From: Acidobacteriota bacterium
GTDB taxonomy: Bacteria > Acidobacteriota > Terriglobia > Terriglobales > Acidobacteriaceae
Assembly: GCA_021793595.1 (NCBI GenBank)
Contig: JAJYSL010000092.1
Location: forward strand, 1 to 15,542
Reading direction: 5' to 3'
DNA length: 15,542 bases
This document shows, piece after piece, positions 1 to 7,905 of this stretch. The notes under the pieces were generated by a model, which was not told the DNA's origin, searched no databases, and saw only the letters and a list, made by a program, of their open reading frames with translations. The position numbers and the translations under genes were made by a program. Positions within the stretch are counted from its first letter, which is position 1; every line of letters begins with the position of its first letter.

Positions 1-1
1 A

Positions 2-2038
2 AAGCAATTGAAGTTTTATGTGATCGATGCGTACACCGTAGCGCGCGAAGCCAAGATGGGCAACCGCATCAACACGGTGATGCAGACCTGTTTTTTTGCC
101 ATCAGTGGCGTGCTGCCCAGCGACCAGGCGATTCAGCAGATCAAGAAGGCTATCCAGAAGACCTATGGCAAGCGCGGCGATGCGGTGGTGCAGGAAAACT
201 TCGCCGCCGTCGATGCCGCCGTCGCACATCTGCATCCGGTCAAGCTGCCGGAAAAGATTACCGCGTCGTTCGATATTCTCCCGATCATTCCCACGTCCGC
301 GCCGGCGTTTGTGCATGACGTTCTGGGCGCGATTGCCTCCGGGCACGGAGATGCATTGCCGGTGAGTGCGATGCCGGCGGGCGGGACATTTCCAACCGGG
401 ACAGCCAAGTGGGAGAAGCGCAATATCGCGCAGATGATCCCGGTATGGGATAAGGATCTTTGCATCCAGTGCGGCAAATGTGTGCTGGTCTGCCCGCATG
501 CTGTGATCCGCGCCAAGGTGTACGACCATGCTCTGCTGAAGCAGGCGCCGGCAACGTTCAAGAGCGCAAAGCCGAAATGGCGCGGCATGGAACAGGAGCA
601 ATACACGCTGCAGGTATCGCCGGAAGATTGCACAGGCTGCCGCATCTGCGTGGAAGTTTGCCCGGTGAAGAGCAAGAGCGAAGCCAAGCACAAAGCCATC
701 AACATGGAAATGCAGGCGCCCCTGCGCGAAGCGGAAGCGCAGAACTGGAATTTTTTCGAGTCCCTGCCTTCGGTGGATCGCAGCCGTCTGGCGCATACTC
801 AGGTGAAGGATATTCAACTGCTGGAGCCGTTGTTTGAGTTCTCCGGTGCGTGCTCGGGTTGCGGCGAGACACCGTACATCAAGCTGTTGACGCAATTGTT
901 CGGCGATCGGCTGTACATTGCCAATGCGACTGGATGTTCCTCCATCTATGGAGGCAATCTGCCGACCACTCCGTACACCGTGAACAAAAGTGGGCGCGGG
1001 CCGACCTGGTCCAACTCCTTATTTGAAGACAATGCGGAGTTTGGTCTTGGCATGCGGCTGGCGCTGAATCAGCAGAAGGCGTATGCAGAGGAGTTGCTGG
1101 TTCGGCTGGCGCCGATCATTGGCGACGTGCTGGCGACCGCAGTGTTGAAGGCCCCGCAAACCACAGAAACCGAGATCGATGCACAGCGGGAAAGGGTGCG
1201 ATTGGTGCGGGAGCGGCTGGCGGCCGCGGACTTGAAGGATGAAGCGCTTCAAAACGTCGTCGATCCTTCCGATGTTCGCAGTCTGCTGGCGATTGCAGAT
1301 TCGCTGGTGCGCAAGAGTGTGTGGATGGTTGGCGGAGATGGTTGGGCGTACGACATAGGATTCGGCGGGCTGGACCATGTACTCGGCTCCGGACAGAACG
1401 TGAAGGTGCTGGTGCTGGATACGGAGACGTATTCGAACACGGGTGGCCAGATGTCGAAGGCGACGCCTCGCGGCGCGGTAGCAAAATTTGCCGCCGGTGG
1501 CAAGACAAATGCCAAGAAAGACCTGGCGATGGAAGCCGTGGCGTATGGTTCGGTGTACGTCGCACGGGTCGCGATGGGTGGCAGTGACGCGCAAACCGTC
1601 AAGGCCTTTCAGGAGGCCGAGGCCTACGACGGTCCCGCGCTCATTATCGCCTATAGCCACTGCATTGCGCATGGCTACGACCTTGCCTACGGCATGGAGC
1701 AGCAGAAGAATGCTGTGCTTTCCGGATACTGGCCGTTGATGCGGTATAACCCGGCGCTGCGTGAGGAAGGGAAAAATCCATTTCAACTGGATTCGAGAGC
1801 GCCGTCTATGCCGTTGAAGGAATACAGCTATCACGAGGCGCGATACACCATGCTGGCGCGCAGTCATCCGGAGGTGGCGAAGAAGCTGCTGATGGAAGCG
1901 CAGGATGATGTGGAGCGCGAATGGCGCGTCTATTCTGGTCGAGCGGCAATGGCCGGTCGGTCCGAGAGTCCGAACATTGCTCCGCCGCAAAAGAACGAGG
2001 ATGTGGTGGCGCTGGGAAAAAGCAAGGATGGAAATTGA
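2..2038 (+). CDS. nifJ: pyruvate:ferredoxin (flavodoxin) oxidoreductase, 3' part (5' end outside window)
   Basis: Catalyses CoA-dependent oxidative decarboxylation of pyruvate to acetyl-CoA, or the reverse, passing electrons to ferredoxin or flavodoxin in the cytoplasm. The frame is open to the window edge, so 678 residues of a family normally near 1,170-1,200 are visible. Seen in order: the end of the gamma-like domain (MGNRINTVMQTCFFAISGVLP), an EKR linker region, a two-cluster ferredoxin domain (CIQCGKCVLVCP near base 471 and CTGCRICVEVCP near base 628), then the thiamine-diphosphate domain with ACSGCGE, NATGCSSIYGG and GGDGWAYDIGFGGLDHVL, ending in the typical NTGGQMSKATPRGA region. Domain order is that of the single-chain PFOR/NifJ enzyme. 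The TGA overlaps the next ATG by one base, so the two genes are probably translationally coupled. NifJ can serve nitrogen fixation in some bacteria, but no nif gene is visible here. Confidence 0.97.
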   Translation, partial: KQLKFYVIDAYTVAREAKMGNRINTVMQTCFFAISGVLPSDQAIQQIKKAIQKTYGKRGDAVVQENFAAVDAAVAHLHPVKLPEKITASFDILPIIPTSAPAFVHDVLGAIASGHGDALPVSAMPAGGTFPTGTAKWEKRNIAQMIPVWDKDLCIQCGKCVLVCPHAVIRAKVYDHALLKQAPATFKSAKPKWRGMEQEQYTLQVSPEDCTGCRICVEVCPVKSKSEAKHKAINMEMQAPLREAEAQNWNFFESLPSVDRSRLAHTQVKDIQLLEPLFEFSGACSGCGETPYIKLLTQLFGDRLYIANATGCSSIYGGNLPTTPYTVNKSGRGPTWSNSLFEDNAEFGLGMRLALNQQKAYAEELLVRLAPIIGDVLATAVLKAPQTTETEIDAQRERVRLVRERLAAADLKDEALQNVVDPSDVRSLLAIADSLVRKSVWMVGGDGWAYDIGFGGLDHVLGSGQNVKVLVLDTETYSNTGGQMSKATPRGAVAKFAAGGKTNAKKDLAMEAVAYGSVYVARVAMGGSDAQTVKAFQEAEAYDGPALIIAYSHCIAHGYDLAYGMEQQKNAVLSGYWPLMRYNPALREEGKNPFQLDSRAPSMPLKEYSYHEARYTMLARSHPEVAKKLLMEAQDDVEREWRVYSGRAAMAGRSESPNIAPPQKNEDVVALGKSKDGN

Positions 2039-3045
2039 TGGACCTGACAACCGATTATCTTGGACTGAAACTGAAAAATCCGCTGGTGGTGTCGTCGTCG
2101 CCACTAACGGAATCCGTGGACAATATCCTGCGCCTGGAAGCGGCGGGAGCGGGAGCGGTAATTCTGCCGTCGATCTTTGAGGAGCAACTGGCCCTGGAAG
2201 GAAATTCGCTCGACAGGGACATTTCGCGCGGCACGGAATCGTATGCCGAGTCACTCAGCTTCTTTCCGGTCTATGAGGATTATCGACAGGGACAGGACGC
2301 CTATCTCAGTCTGCTGCATCATTCGAGGCTGCGTGCGGGAATTCCTGTGATCGCCAGCCTGAACGGTGCGACAGCGGGTGGGTGGGTCCGCTTTGCAAAG
2401 GAGATTGAGCAGGCGGGTGCGGATGGCCTGGAATTGAATACATATTCCCTGGTGACGGATCCAACGGTGACGAGCGGCAATGTGGAACTGGCACTGGTGG
2501 AACTGGTGCGGCAGGTTCGACAAAATACGAAGCTTCCCATTGCGGTCAAACTTTCTCCGAACTATACGAGCCTTCCCAATCTGGCCCGGCAGCTGGATGA
2601 AGCCGGAGCGGACGCACTGGTGTTATTCAACCGGTTCTATCAGCCTGATTTTGACTTGGAACAGTTGGACGTGGTTCCACGGCTTGCGTTAAGCCGGCCG
2701 GAGGAACTGTTGCTGCGGCTGCATTGGGTTGCCATTCTGTATGGCAATGTGCGAGCCAACCTGGCCATCACCGGAGGGGTGCACAGTGCGCAGGACGTGC
2801 TAAAAGCCATCATGGCAGGCGCACAGGTCGCGATGACAGTGTCGGAATTGCTGGCCCACGGAATCGACCAACTTTCCAATATTCGAGCGGATCTGATGCG
2901 CTGGATGGAAGAACACGAATATCAATCGATCGATCAGATGCGTGGAAGTCTGAGTCGCCGCTCCGTGCCCGATCCTTCTCCTTTTGAGCGCGGCAACTAT
3001 ATCAAGACTCTGAGCAGTTACACCCTGCGCACGACGGTTGCGTAG
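2038..3045 (+). CDS. dihydroorotate dehydrogenase-like FMN protein
   Basis: A 335-residue cytoplasmic TIM-barrel flavoprotein of the DHOD-like family. The start at the ATG overlapping the nifJ stop (TGATG) gives the family's usual N-terminus (MDLTTDYLGLKLKNPLV). An AAGGA lies 9 bases upstream inside nifJ; an upstream in-frame extension would only be nifJ sequence. The FMN-binding features are visible: AVKLSPNYT with Lys171, and ITGGVHSAQDVLKAIMAGA (244-262). The segment where class 1A dihydroorotate dehydrogenases carry the NxSCPN catalytic cysteine reads LELNTYSLVTDP (131-142) with no cysteine, so pyrimidine synthesis is not supported. The tight coupling to nifJ suggests a redox or regulatory role beside that enzyme; this is an inference and the substrate is unknown. 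Confidence 0.93.
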   Translation: MDLTTDYLGLKLKNPLVVSSSPLTESVDNILRLEAAGAGAVILPSIFEEQLALEGNSLDRDISRGTESYAESLSFFPVYEDYRQGQDAYLSLLHHSRLRAGIPVIASLNGATAGGWVRFAKEIEQAGADGLELNTYSLVTDPTVTSGNVELALVELVRQVRQNTKLPIAVKLSPNYTSLPNLARQLDEAGADALVLFNRFYQPDFDLEQLDVVPRLALSRPEELLLRLHWVAILYGNVRANLAITGGVHSAQDVLKAIMAGAQVAMTVSELLAHGIDQLSNIRADLMRWMEEHEYQSIDQMRGSLSRRSVPDPSPFERGNYIKTLSSYTLRTTVA

Positions 3046-3328
3046 AACTGCGATTTCGATGCAAGGACGGCGAACACTACAATGAAGATCGGTTTGTATC
3101 GCCGAGATACGTCCGAGCGCGAGAACGGCGTCGCAAATCTGATCGGGCCGGGGCTGGAATACAATAAATATGAGGCAAGACGGTGGAGAGTTTCCGTGGG
3201 GTTGATCCAGGCATGTAGGCCGCAGGATTACCCGTCCAAAGGGCTTCGAACGAAAGCCCGTGGTCAAGAACCTCTGTGGATTTACCGATGATACGTATCC
3301 CCAAACATGGAAGGAATGCAATCAACCA
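3046..3328. other. intergenic region before korA, no gene supported
   Basis: 283 bases between the DHOD-like gene and korA. A small hairpin is visible (GGGCTT at 3240-3245 pairing with AAGCCC after a 7-base loop), with no T-run. A short ATG frame at 3082-3291 has no convincing ribosome site and no recognisable protein, and was not called. The region is long enough to hold a promoter for korAB, but no strong -35/-10 or -24/-12 pair was found. Confidence 0.5.
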
Positions 3329-5182
3329 ATGACCACTCCTCATCTTGTGGTGCAGGACCAGCCAGGGCTAGAATCTGCCGTTGGCATCCACCAAATCGTC
3401 AATGACTTTTCCATTCAGATTGCCACGGTAAACGGATCAGGTTCGCAATCTGCCAATAGCGTCCTGCTTCGCAGTATTTTTCGCATGGGCGTTCCTGTCT
3501 CTGGGAAGAATTTATTTCCTTCGAATATTGCTGGACTTCCAACCTGGTACACGATTCGTGTCAGCAAAGACGGCTGGGTTGCGCGCAAAACGGATATCGA
3601 CTTCCTGATTGCGATGAACGCGGAGACGGCGCAGCAGGATGTGCAATCGCTTCGGGCGGGCGCAGCCGTGATTTACGATCAGTCGCTGAAACTGGATCAG
3701 GTGCGCGAGGATCTGACCTACTACGCGGTCCCTTTCGATCAACTGGCTGCTTCGACCGGCGCGGATGCGAAGATTCGCAAGCTGGTCAAGAATATGGTGT
3801 ACGTCGGGGTCGCAGCGCAACTGCTCTCCATCGAAATGGACTGGGTGGAGAAGACGGTTCGCAAGCAGTTCGCGAAAAAGGTGAAGGCGGCGGAGCTGAA
3901 TCTGAAGGCGGTGCGTGCCGGTTTCGATTATGCCGCCACTTCACTGAGCAAACAGGACCCATTTGTTGTGGCGCCGATGAGTGCGACCCAGGGCAAGATC
4001 ATCATCGAGGGCAATGAAGCCATCGCGATTGGCGCGATGTTTGCCGGCGTCACGGTGGTGACCTGGTATCCGATCACGCCGTCCTCTTCTGTGGTGGAAG
4101 ACCTGATCGATTATATGAAGGAATATCGCGTTGAGCCGGATGGCAAGGCAAGCTTTGCGATTGTGCAGGCGGAAGATGAATTGGCTGCCGTCGGCATGGT
4201 GCTGGGCGCAGGATGGGCAGGCGCACGCTCCATGACTGCAACCTCCGGCCCGGGAATTTCGCTCATGGCGGAGTTTGCGGGGCTCGGTTATTACGCCGAA
4301 ATCCCTGGTGTAATCTTCGATGTGCAGCGCACCGGCCCGTCCACCGGATTGCCCACGCGCACCTGCCAGGGCGATCTGACGTTTATCGCGGGGCTATCGC
4401 ATGGTGATACAAAACACGTCATGCTGATTCCAGGAAGCGTCAAGGAATGTTTCGAATTCGCGACCGAGGCTTTCAACATCGCGGAGCAGATGCAGACGCC
4501 AATCTTTGTTCTGTCCGATCTCGACTTGGGAATGAACAACTGGATGTCGGAGCCCTTTGAATATCCAGAAAAGCCGATTAACCGCGGCAAGGTGCTGGAC
4601 GCGAAGCAGCTGGAAAAACTGGGCGGATTCGCGCGCTACAAAGATGTGGATGGCGATGGGATTCCGTATCGCACATTGCCGGGCACCGATCATCCGGCCG
4701 CAGCCTATTTTACGCGTGGCTCGGGCCACAATGAAAAGGCGCAGTACACGGAACGTCCCGACGACTACGAAAACAACATGCTGCGGCTGGCGCGCAAGTT
4801 TGAGACGGCGAAGACCCTGGTGCCGAGGCCGATCCTTGATGGCAAGGGAGGCGAAAAGGTGGGCATCATCGCCTTCGGCACCAGCCACTGGGCGGTGATG
4901 GAGAGCCGGGACCAGCTGCAACGTGAAGCCAAGCTGGGCACCGACTATCTCCGGATACGCGCCTATCCGTTTACGCAGGAGATTCACGATTTTGTCGCGC
5001 AGCATGAGCGGGTGTACGTGGTGGAGCAAAACCGGGATGGGCAGATGTTGAATCTGCTGAAAGTCGACCTGGATCCGACGCAGATTGTAAAACTGCACAG
5101 CGTTCGCCACTTCAATGGACTTCCCATCGACGCACGCTCGATCACCAACGTGATCGCCGAACAAGAAGGAGCAGCCAAGTAA
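3329..5182 (+). CDS. korA: 2-oxoglutarate (2-oxoacid):ferredoxin oxidoreductase, fused gamma-alpha subunit
   Basis: Large subunit of a two-subunit CoA-acylating 2-oxoacid:ferredoxin oxidoreductase, converting 2-oxoglutarate to succinyl-CoA or the reverse. The ATG at 3329 gives 617 residues and begins just before the gamma-domain motif VNGSGSQSAN (about 34-43); AAGGA lies 13 bases upstream. A GTG at 3260 would add 23 unlikely residues. The gamma domain is followed from about residue 226 by the alpha domain (GNEAIAIGAMFAGV, then WYPITPSSSVVEDL and TSGPGISLMAEFAGLGYYAE). There is no ferredoxin domain, as expected for the KorAB type, in which gamma and alpha are fused. korB follows two bases after the stop. 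Substrate preference among 2-oxoacids cannot be settled by reading; 2-oxoglutarate is the usual assignment. Confidence 0.94.
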   Translation: MTTPHLVVQDQPGLESAVGIHQIVNDFSIQIATVNGSGSQSANSVLLRSIFRMGVPVSGKNLFPSNIAGLPTWYTIRVSKDGWVARKTDIDFLIAMNAETAQQDVQSLRAGAAVIYDQSLKLDQVREDLTYYAVPFDQLAASTGADAKIRKLVKNMVYVGVAAQLLSIEMDWVEKTVRKQFAKKVKAAELNLKAVRAGFDYAATSLSKQDPFVVAPMSATQGKIIIEGNEAIAIGAMFAGVTVVTWYPITPSSSVVEDLIDYMKEYRVEPDGKASFAIVQAEDELAAVGMVLGAGWAGARSMTATSGPGISLMAEFAGLGYYAEIPGVIFDVQRTGPSTGLPTRTCQGDLTFIAGLSHGDTKHVMLIPGSVKECFEFATEAFNIAEQMQTPIFVLSDLDLGMNNWMSEPFEYPEKPINRGKVLDAKQLEKLGGFARYKDVDGDGIPYRTLPGTDHPAAAYFTRGSGHNEKAQYTERPDDYENNMLRLARKFETAKTLVPRPILDGKGGEKVGIIAFGTSHWAVMESRDQLQREAKLGTDYLRIRAYPFTQEIHDFVAQHERVYVVEQNRDGQMLNLLKVDLDPTQIVKLHSVRHFNGLPIDARSITNVIAEQEGAAK

Positions 5183-5184
5183 TC

Positions 5185-6228
5185 ATGTCGACGACGCCAG
5201 TCACTCCCCAGCCCAAGACAAACCGCATCGGACTCCAGATTCTGGACTATCGCGGCGGCAAGACCACACTCTGCGCCGGTTGCGGACACAATGCAATTTC
5301 CGAGCGCATTACCGAAGCGTTTTATGAGATGGGAATCCAGCCGGAGCGGGTAATGAAGATGAGCGGCATCGGCTGCTCGTCGAAGTCGCCTGCCTATTTC
5401 ATGTCCCGCTCGTTCAGTTTCAATTCCGTGCACGGACGCATGCCGTCGGTCGCGACCGGCGCGCTGCTGGCCAACAAGACCATGCGCTCCATCGGCATCA
5501 GCGGCGACGGCGATACGGCATCGATCGGCATGGGACAGTTTATCCACCTGCTGCGCCGCAATATGCCGATGATTTACATCATTGAAGACAACGGCGTGTA
5601 TGGGCTGACCAAGGGGCAATTCTCCGCGACTGCCGACATCGGCTCGAAGCTGAAGTCCGGCGTCATCAACGATCTGCCGGCGATCGATACCTGCGCTTTG
5701 GCGATTCAGATGGGAGCGACCTTTGTCGGACGTTCCTTCTCCGGTGACAAAAAACAGCTTTCCGCCATGTTGAAGGCCGCCATCGCGCATCAGGGAACGG
5801 TGATGCTGGATGTGATTTCGCCCTGCGTCACCTTCAACGATCATGAAGGTTCCACCAAGAGCTACAAATTTATGCAGGGGCATGAGGAGCCCGTCGCCGA
5901 AGTTGGATTTATCTCAAACTTTGAGGACATCGCGGTGGACTACGATCACGACACCACGGTCGACGTGAAGCTGCACGACGGATCGCATCTGCGCCTGCGC
6001 AAGCTGCATGAGGATTACGACCCAACCGACAAGGCTCGGGCGATGAATCTGTTGCTGGAAGCGCACGCGAACGACGAGGTGCTGACTGGCGTGTTTTATG
6101 TGGATACGAAGAAGCCAGACTTTACCGAGCTGCTGAACATGGTGGATGAGCCGCTGGCCACGCTGGCGCCGGAGCGTGTTCGCCCCGGCCGCGATGTGCT
6201 GACGCAGATCATGTCCGAGCACAGTTAG
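5185..6228 (+). CDS. korB: 2-oxoglutarate (2-oxoacid):ferredoxin oxidoreductase, beta subunit
   Basis: A 347-residue subunit that binds thiamine diphosphate and one [4Fe-4S] cluster and works with KorA. Candidate cluster ligands are Cys30 and Cys33 (CAGCGH), Cys64 (GIGCSSKSP) and Cys214 (ISPCVTFND). The thiamine-diphosphate/Mg motif runs from GDGD at 107-110 to EDNGVYGLTKGQFSAT. The start ATG is two bases after the korA stop, with AAGGAG 13 bases upstream, so the pair forms an operon. Length and motif order match KorB proteins. A probable intrinsic terminator lies 38 bases downstream, which closes the unit. The enzyme could feed reduced ferredoxin to other processes or run reductively for CO2 fixation; the sequence does not tell which. 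Confidence 0.95.
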   Translation: MSTTPVTPQPKTNRIGLQILDYRGGKTTLCAGCGHNAISERITEAFYEMGIQPERVMKMSGIGCSSKSPAYFMSRSFSFNSVHGRMPSVATGALLANKTMRSIGISGDGDTASIGMGQFIHLLRRNMPMIYIIEDNGVYGLTKGQFSATADIGSKLKSGVINDLPAIDTCALAIQMGATFVGRSFSGDKKQLSAMLKAAIAHQGTVMLDVISPCVTFNDHEGSTKSYKFMQGHEEPVAEVGFISNFEDIAVDYDHDTTVDVKLHDGSHLRLRKLHEDYDPTDKARAMNLLLEAHANDEVLTGVFYVDTKKPDFTELLNMVDEPLATLAPERVRPGRDVLTQIMSEHS

Positions 6229-6541
6229 AGTTCTTCCACGGCTTTCGAGTTTTCTGGATGTTTACCGTGCCGCTATCTCTCGATGAGGGGGGCGGCACGA
6301 TTGTTTTTGGAGGGATTTTTACCGGTTCGCGCGGCTGCGCATCCATCGCCATGCGCGCAAGGATCGACTGCTCCGCGATCAGCGCGCCCATGCAGGCGAG
6401 GCAGGGAACCAACTCACCATAGAGTCGGCTCTCGACCATTACGTGACAGCGCAGAAAACGAGCGCCAGCGGATCGATGTAGGCGTGCGCTTCTCCGAGTG
6501 AGCTGTGATGTGAAATCGGCGGTGCGGCAAATCGATCGCGT
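6229..6541. other. 313 bp spacer between convergent genes
   Basis: Lies between the ends of korB (+) and the secreted protein gene (-). It holds the korB terminator. On the minus strand two short stop-free stretches with coding-like codons abut: about 6541 to 6440 in one frame (ending ...YIDPLALVFCAVT) and 6439 to 6209 in another. Neither has a ribosome site or a recognised domain, so no gene is called. A plus-strand frame at 6283-6501 is low-complexity Arg/Pro/Ser text typical of a shadow. Confidence 0.5.
6266..6308 (+). terminator. probable rho-independent terminator after korB
   Basis: An 8 bp GC-rich perfect stem, CGTGCCGC (6266-6273) pairing with GCGGCACG (6292-6299), encloses an 18-base loop that may itself fold (CTC/GAG). 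It is followed at once by ATTGTTTTT. Location 38 bases after the korB stop fits transcript termination. The loop is longer than ideal. Confidence 0.55.
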
Positions 6542-7660
6542 CTACGGGTGCGTGGCAGTTGAGGGCGGAACTCCGCGCGAGATTTTTCGGATCAGAAACT
6601 CCTGCAGTAGCGCCGATCCTCCTCCGGCGGCAAGGCCGATGAGCGAGTTTTCCATTGTCAGTTGGAAACCGCGGTCATTCGCGGGGTAGTAGGCATTGGA
6701 AATGCCTCCGGCGGCGAACGTGCCCAGCACATTGGAATAGTTTGGTTGCCAGCGTCCGTTGTCTCCCCGGGCGATCACCACGGTGGAGAGCGCATAGAGT
6801 GCGCGGGAGCGGATGCTGCCTGTGCCCTTATAAAAATATCGTGGGTCCTGATGCAGTATGGATGGGAAAACTGCGCCGCCCAGCATCACGCCGATGAAAC
6901 CGTCAGCATAGTTGGCGCCATAGCGTTTTGCGTAGCCGCCGGGCCCCGGACCATACTCGGCGAAGTTATTGTTCCATTGTTCCACTCCGGCGATTCCGCC
7001 CGTGATGAGAAATGTGACGGGATCGATCGATGACCGCCATGCGAGCCGGAATTTCTGACCGGCTGTCAGCGGCTCCGCCTTCCACACATAGCTAGTGTAA
7101 AAATTCGGAAACACTCCAAGGACGCGCTGCTTCTCCTCCAGATGCATTTGCTGTTCTGCCAAGTCGTACCCGGTGAAGACTGCATGCACGGTTGTGCTGG
7201 CGGAAGCAATTTCGAGCGAAATTTCGGGTACCTGGTACTGCTGGTTCGCGGAGAGGGCAACGTCGGGCCCGACCCAGGGGGTAAATCCGTTTACGGTGAC
7301 CGTAATTTGAAACGTTCCTGCCGGCAGGCCGGTGAAGTGGAACGATCCCTCCCCATCGGTGAGCACAGTTTGCTGCGATTTCGAGGGCTTCGATACGAGC
7401 GTCACATGGGCGCCGACAACGACATGTCCATGCGGAGCAGCGACAGTTCCGGCGATGCCCGAGCCGGATTGAACAGCCGGATTTGACGTCAAACCTGGCG
7501 ATTTTGCGGACTGCTCTGCCGGGACGGTGATTGATTGGAGTCTCGATGGGCCAGACGGCGTGGTCGCGGAGGCTGACGGAATCGCAGCCGTCTGCGCTTG
7601 CACGTGAGAGCCAAGCATCGTCAGGCTGGCTATAGAGAGAACGAGGAGGAGATTTCGCAA
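6542..7660 (-). CDS. secreted protein with carboxypeptidase-regulatory-like domain and conserved C-terminal domain of unknown function
   Basis: A 372-residue exported protein. A short basic start (MRN), a hydrophobic core and VQA-Q near residue 22-23 form a signal peptide. A Ser/Thr/Pro-rich linker (23-65) leads to a carboxypeptidase-regulatory-like beta-sandwich (about 67-152: GIAGTVAAPHGHVVVGAHVTL, TDGEGSFHFTGLPAGTFQITV). The remaining 220 residues are rich in Gly and aromatic residues (FPNFYTSYVWKAEPL, FAEYGPGPGGYAKRYG, HQDPRYFYKG), a style common in Acidobacteriota cell-envelope proteins, with no enzyme motif. The start is TTG: the next in-frame ATG (residue 15) would cut off the signal peptide, and an in-frame TAG lies upstream. 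No Shine-Dalgarno sequence is seen. It is transcribed alone and divergently from the histidine kinase gene. No peptidase activity is implied. Confidence 0.88.
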   Translation of the reverse strand: MRNLLLVLSIASLTMLGSHVQAQTAAIPSASATTPSGPSRLQSITVPAEQSAKSPGLTSNPAVQSGSGIAGTVAAPHGHVVVGAHVTLVSKPSKSQQTVLTDGEGSFHFTGLPAGTFQITVTVNGFTPWVGPDVALSANQQYQVPEISLEIASASTTVHAVFTGYDLAEQQMHLEEKQRVLGVFPNFYTSYVWKAEPLTAGQKFRLAWRSSIDPVTFLITGGIAGVEQWNNNFAEYGPGPGGYAKRYGANYADGFIGVMLGGAVFPSILHQDPRYFYKGTGSIRSRALYALSTVVIARGDNGRWQPNYSNVLGTFAAGGISNAYYPANDRGFQLTMENSLIGLAAGGGSALLQEFLIRKISRGVPPSTATHP

Positions 7661-7693
7661 TATACGAATACGGGCTACCCGGGATTTTCCCTC

Positions 7694-7722
7694 ATTCTAT
7701 CGTGAGCTGTGCGATGCCCCAA
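7694..7722 (-). promoter_or_regulatory. candidate sigma-70 promoter for the secreted protein gene
   Basis: On the minus strand TTGGGG (7722-7717) and TAGAAT (7699-7694) are separated by exactly 17 bases. The -10 box matches 5 of 6 consensus positions and the -35 only 3 of 6. The predicted transcript would start about 27 bases before the TTG start codon at 7660. Confidence 0.35.
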
Positions 7723-7868
7723 GGTATGGCGCTTTTTGCGAGGAAGCGAGCGATGATCGCAATGTCATTGATGACGCAGTTTCCACGCGAGTTGTTACTT
7801 TCATCGGGTAAATCTATCCGCGACAGACGCTATTTTTATCTGGGCTGCAGAAATATCAAGGATCCATT

Positions 7869-7897
7869 TTGGCTATGCGATTTTGAAGAACTACACT
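7869..7897 (+). promoter_or_regulatory. candidate sigma-70 promoter for the histidine kinase gene
   Basis: TTGGCT (7869-7874) and TACACT (7892-7897) with a 17-base spacer, each 4 of 6 to consensus. Transcription would begin almost at the ATG at 7906, giving a leaderless message, which agrees with the lack of a clear ribosome site there. Weak evidence. Confidence 0.25.
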
Positions 7898-7905
7898 TGA
7901 TTAAT

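Noticed and set aside
1019..2254. 411-residue minus-strand open frame opposite nifJ
   Set aside because: It runs antisense to strongly conserved nifJ and DHOD-like motifs, has Arg/His/Leu-rich text and no domain. It is a shadow of high-GC coding sequence.
2038..3045. Calling the flavoprotein gene pyrD
   Set aside because: The catalytic NxSCPN cysteine region of class 1A dihydroorotate dehydrogenase is absent, and the partner gene is nifJ rather than a pyrimidine gene.
3082..3291. 69-residue plus-strand frame upstream of korA
   Set aside because: No Shine-Dalgarno sequence, no hydrophobic or domain pattern, and atypical residue use.
4394..5883. Two long minus-strand open frames (4394-5164 and 4984-5883) opposite korA/korB
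   Set aside because: Antisense to clearly functional genes, with no recognisable motif or ribosome site.
7702..7905. 68-residue N-terminal extension of the histidine kinase
   Set aside because: No ribosome site, composition unlike the rest of the protein, and it would overlap the divergent promoter region; the ATG at 7906 fits better.
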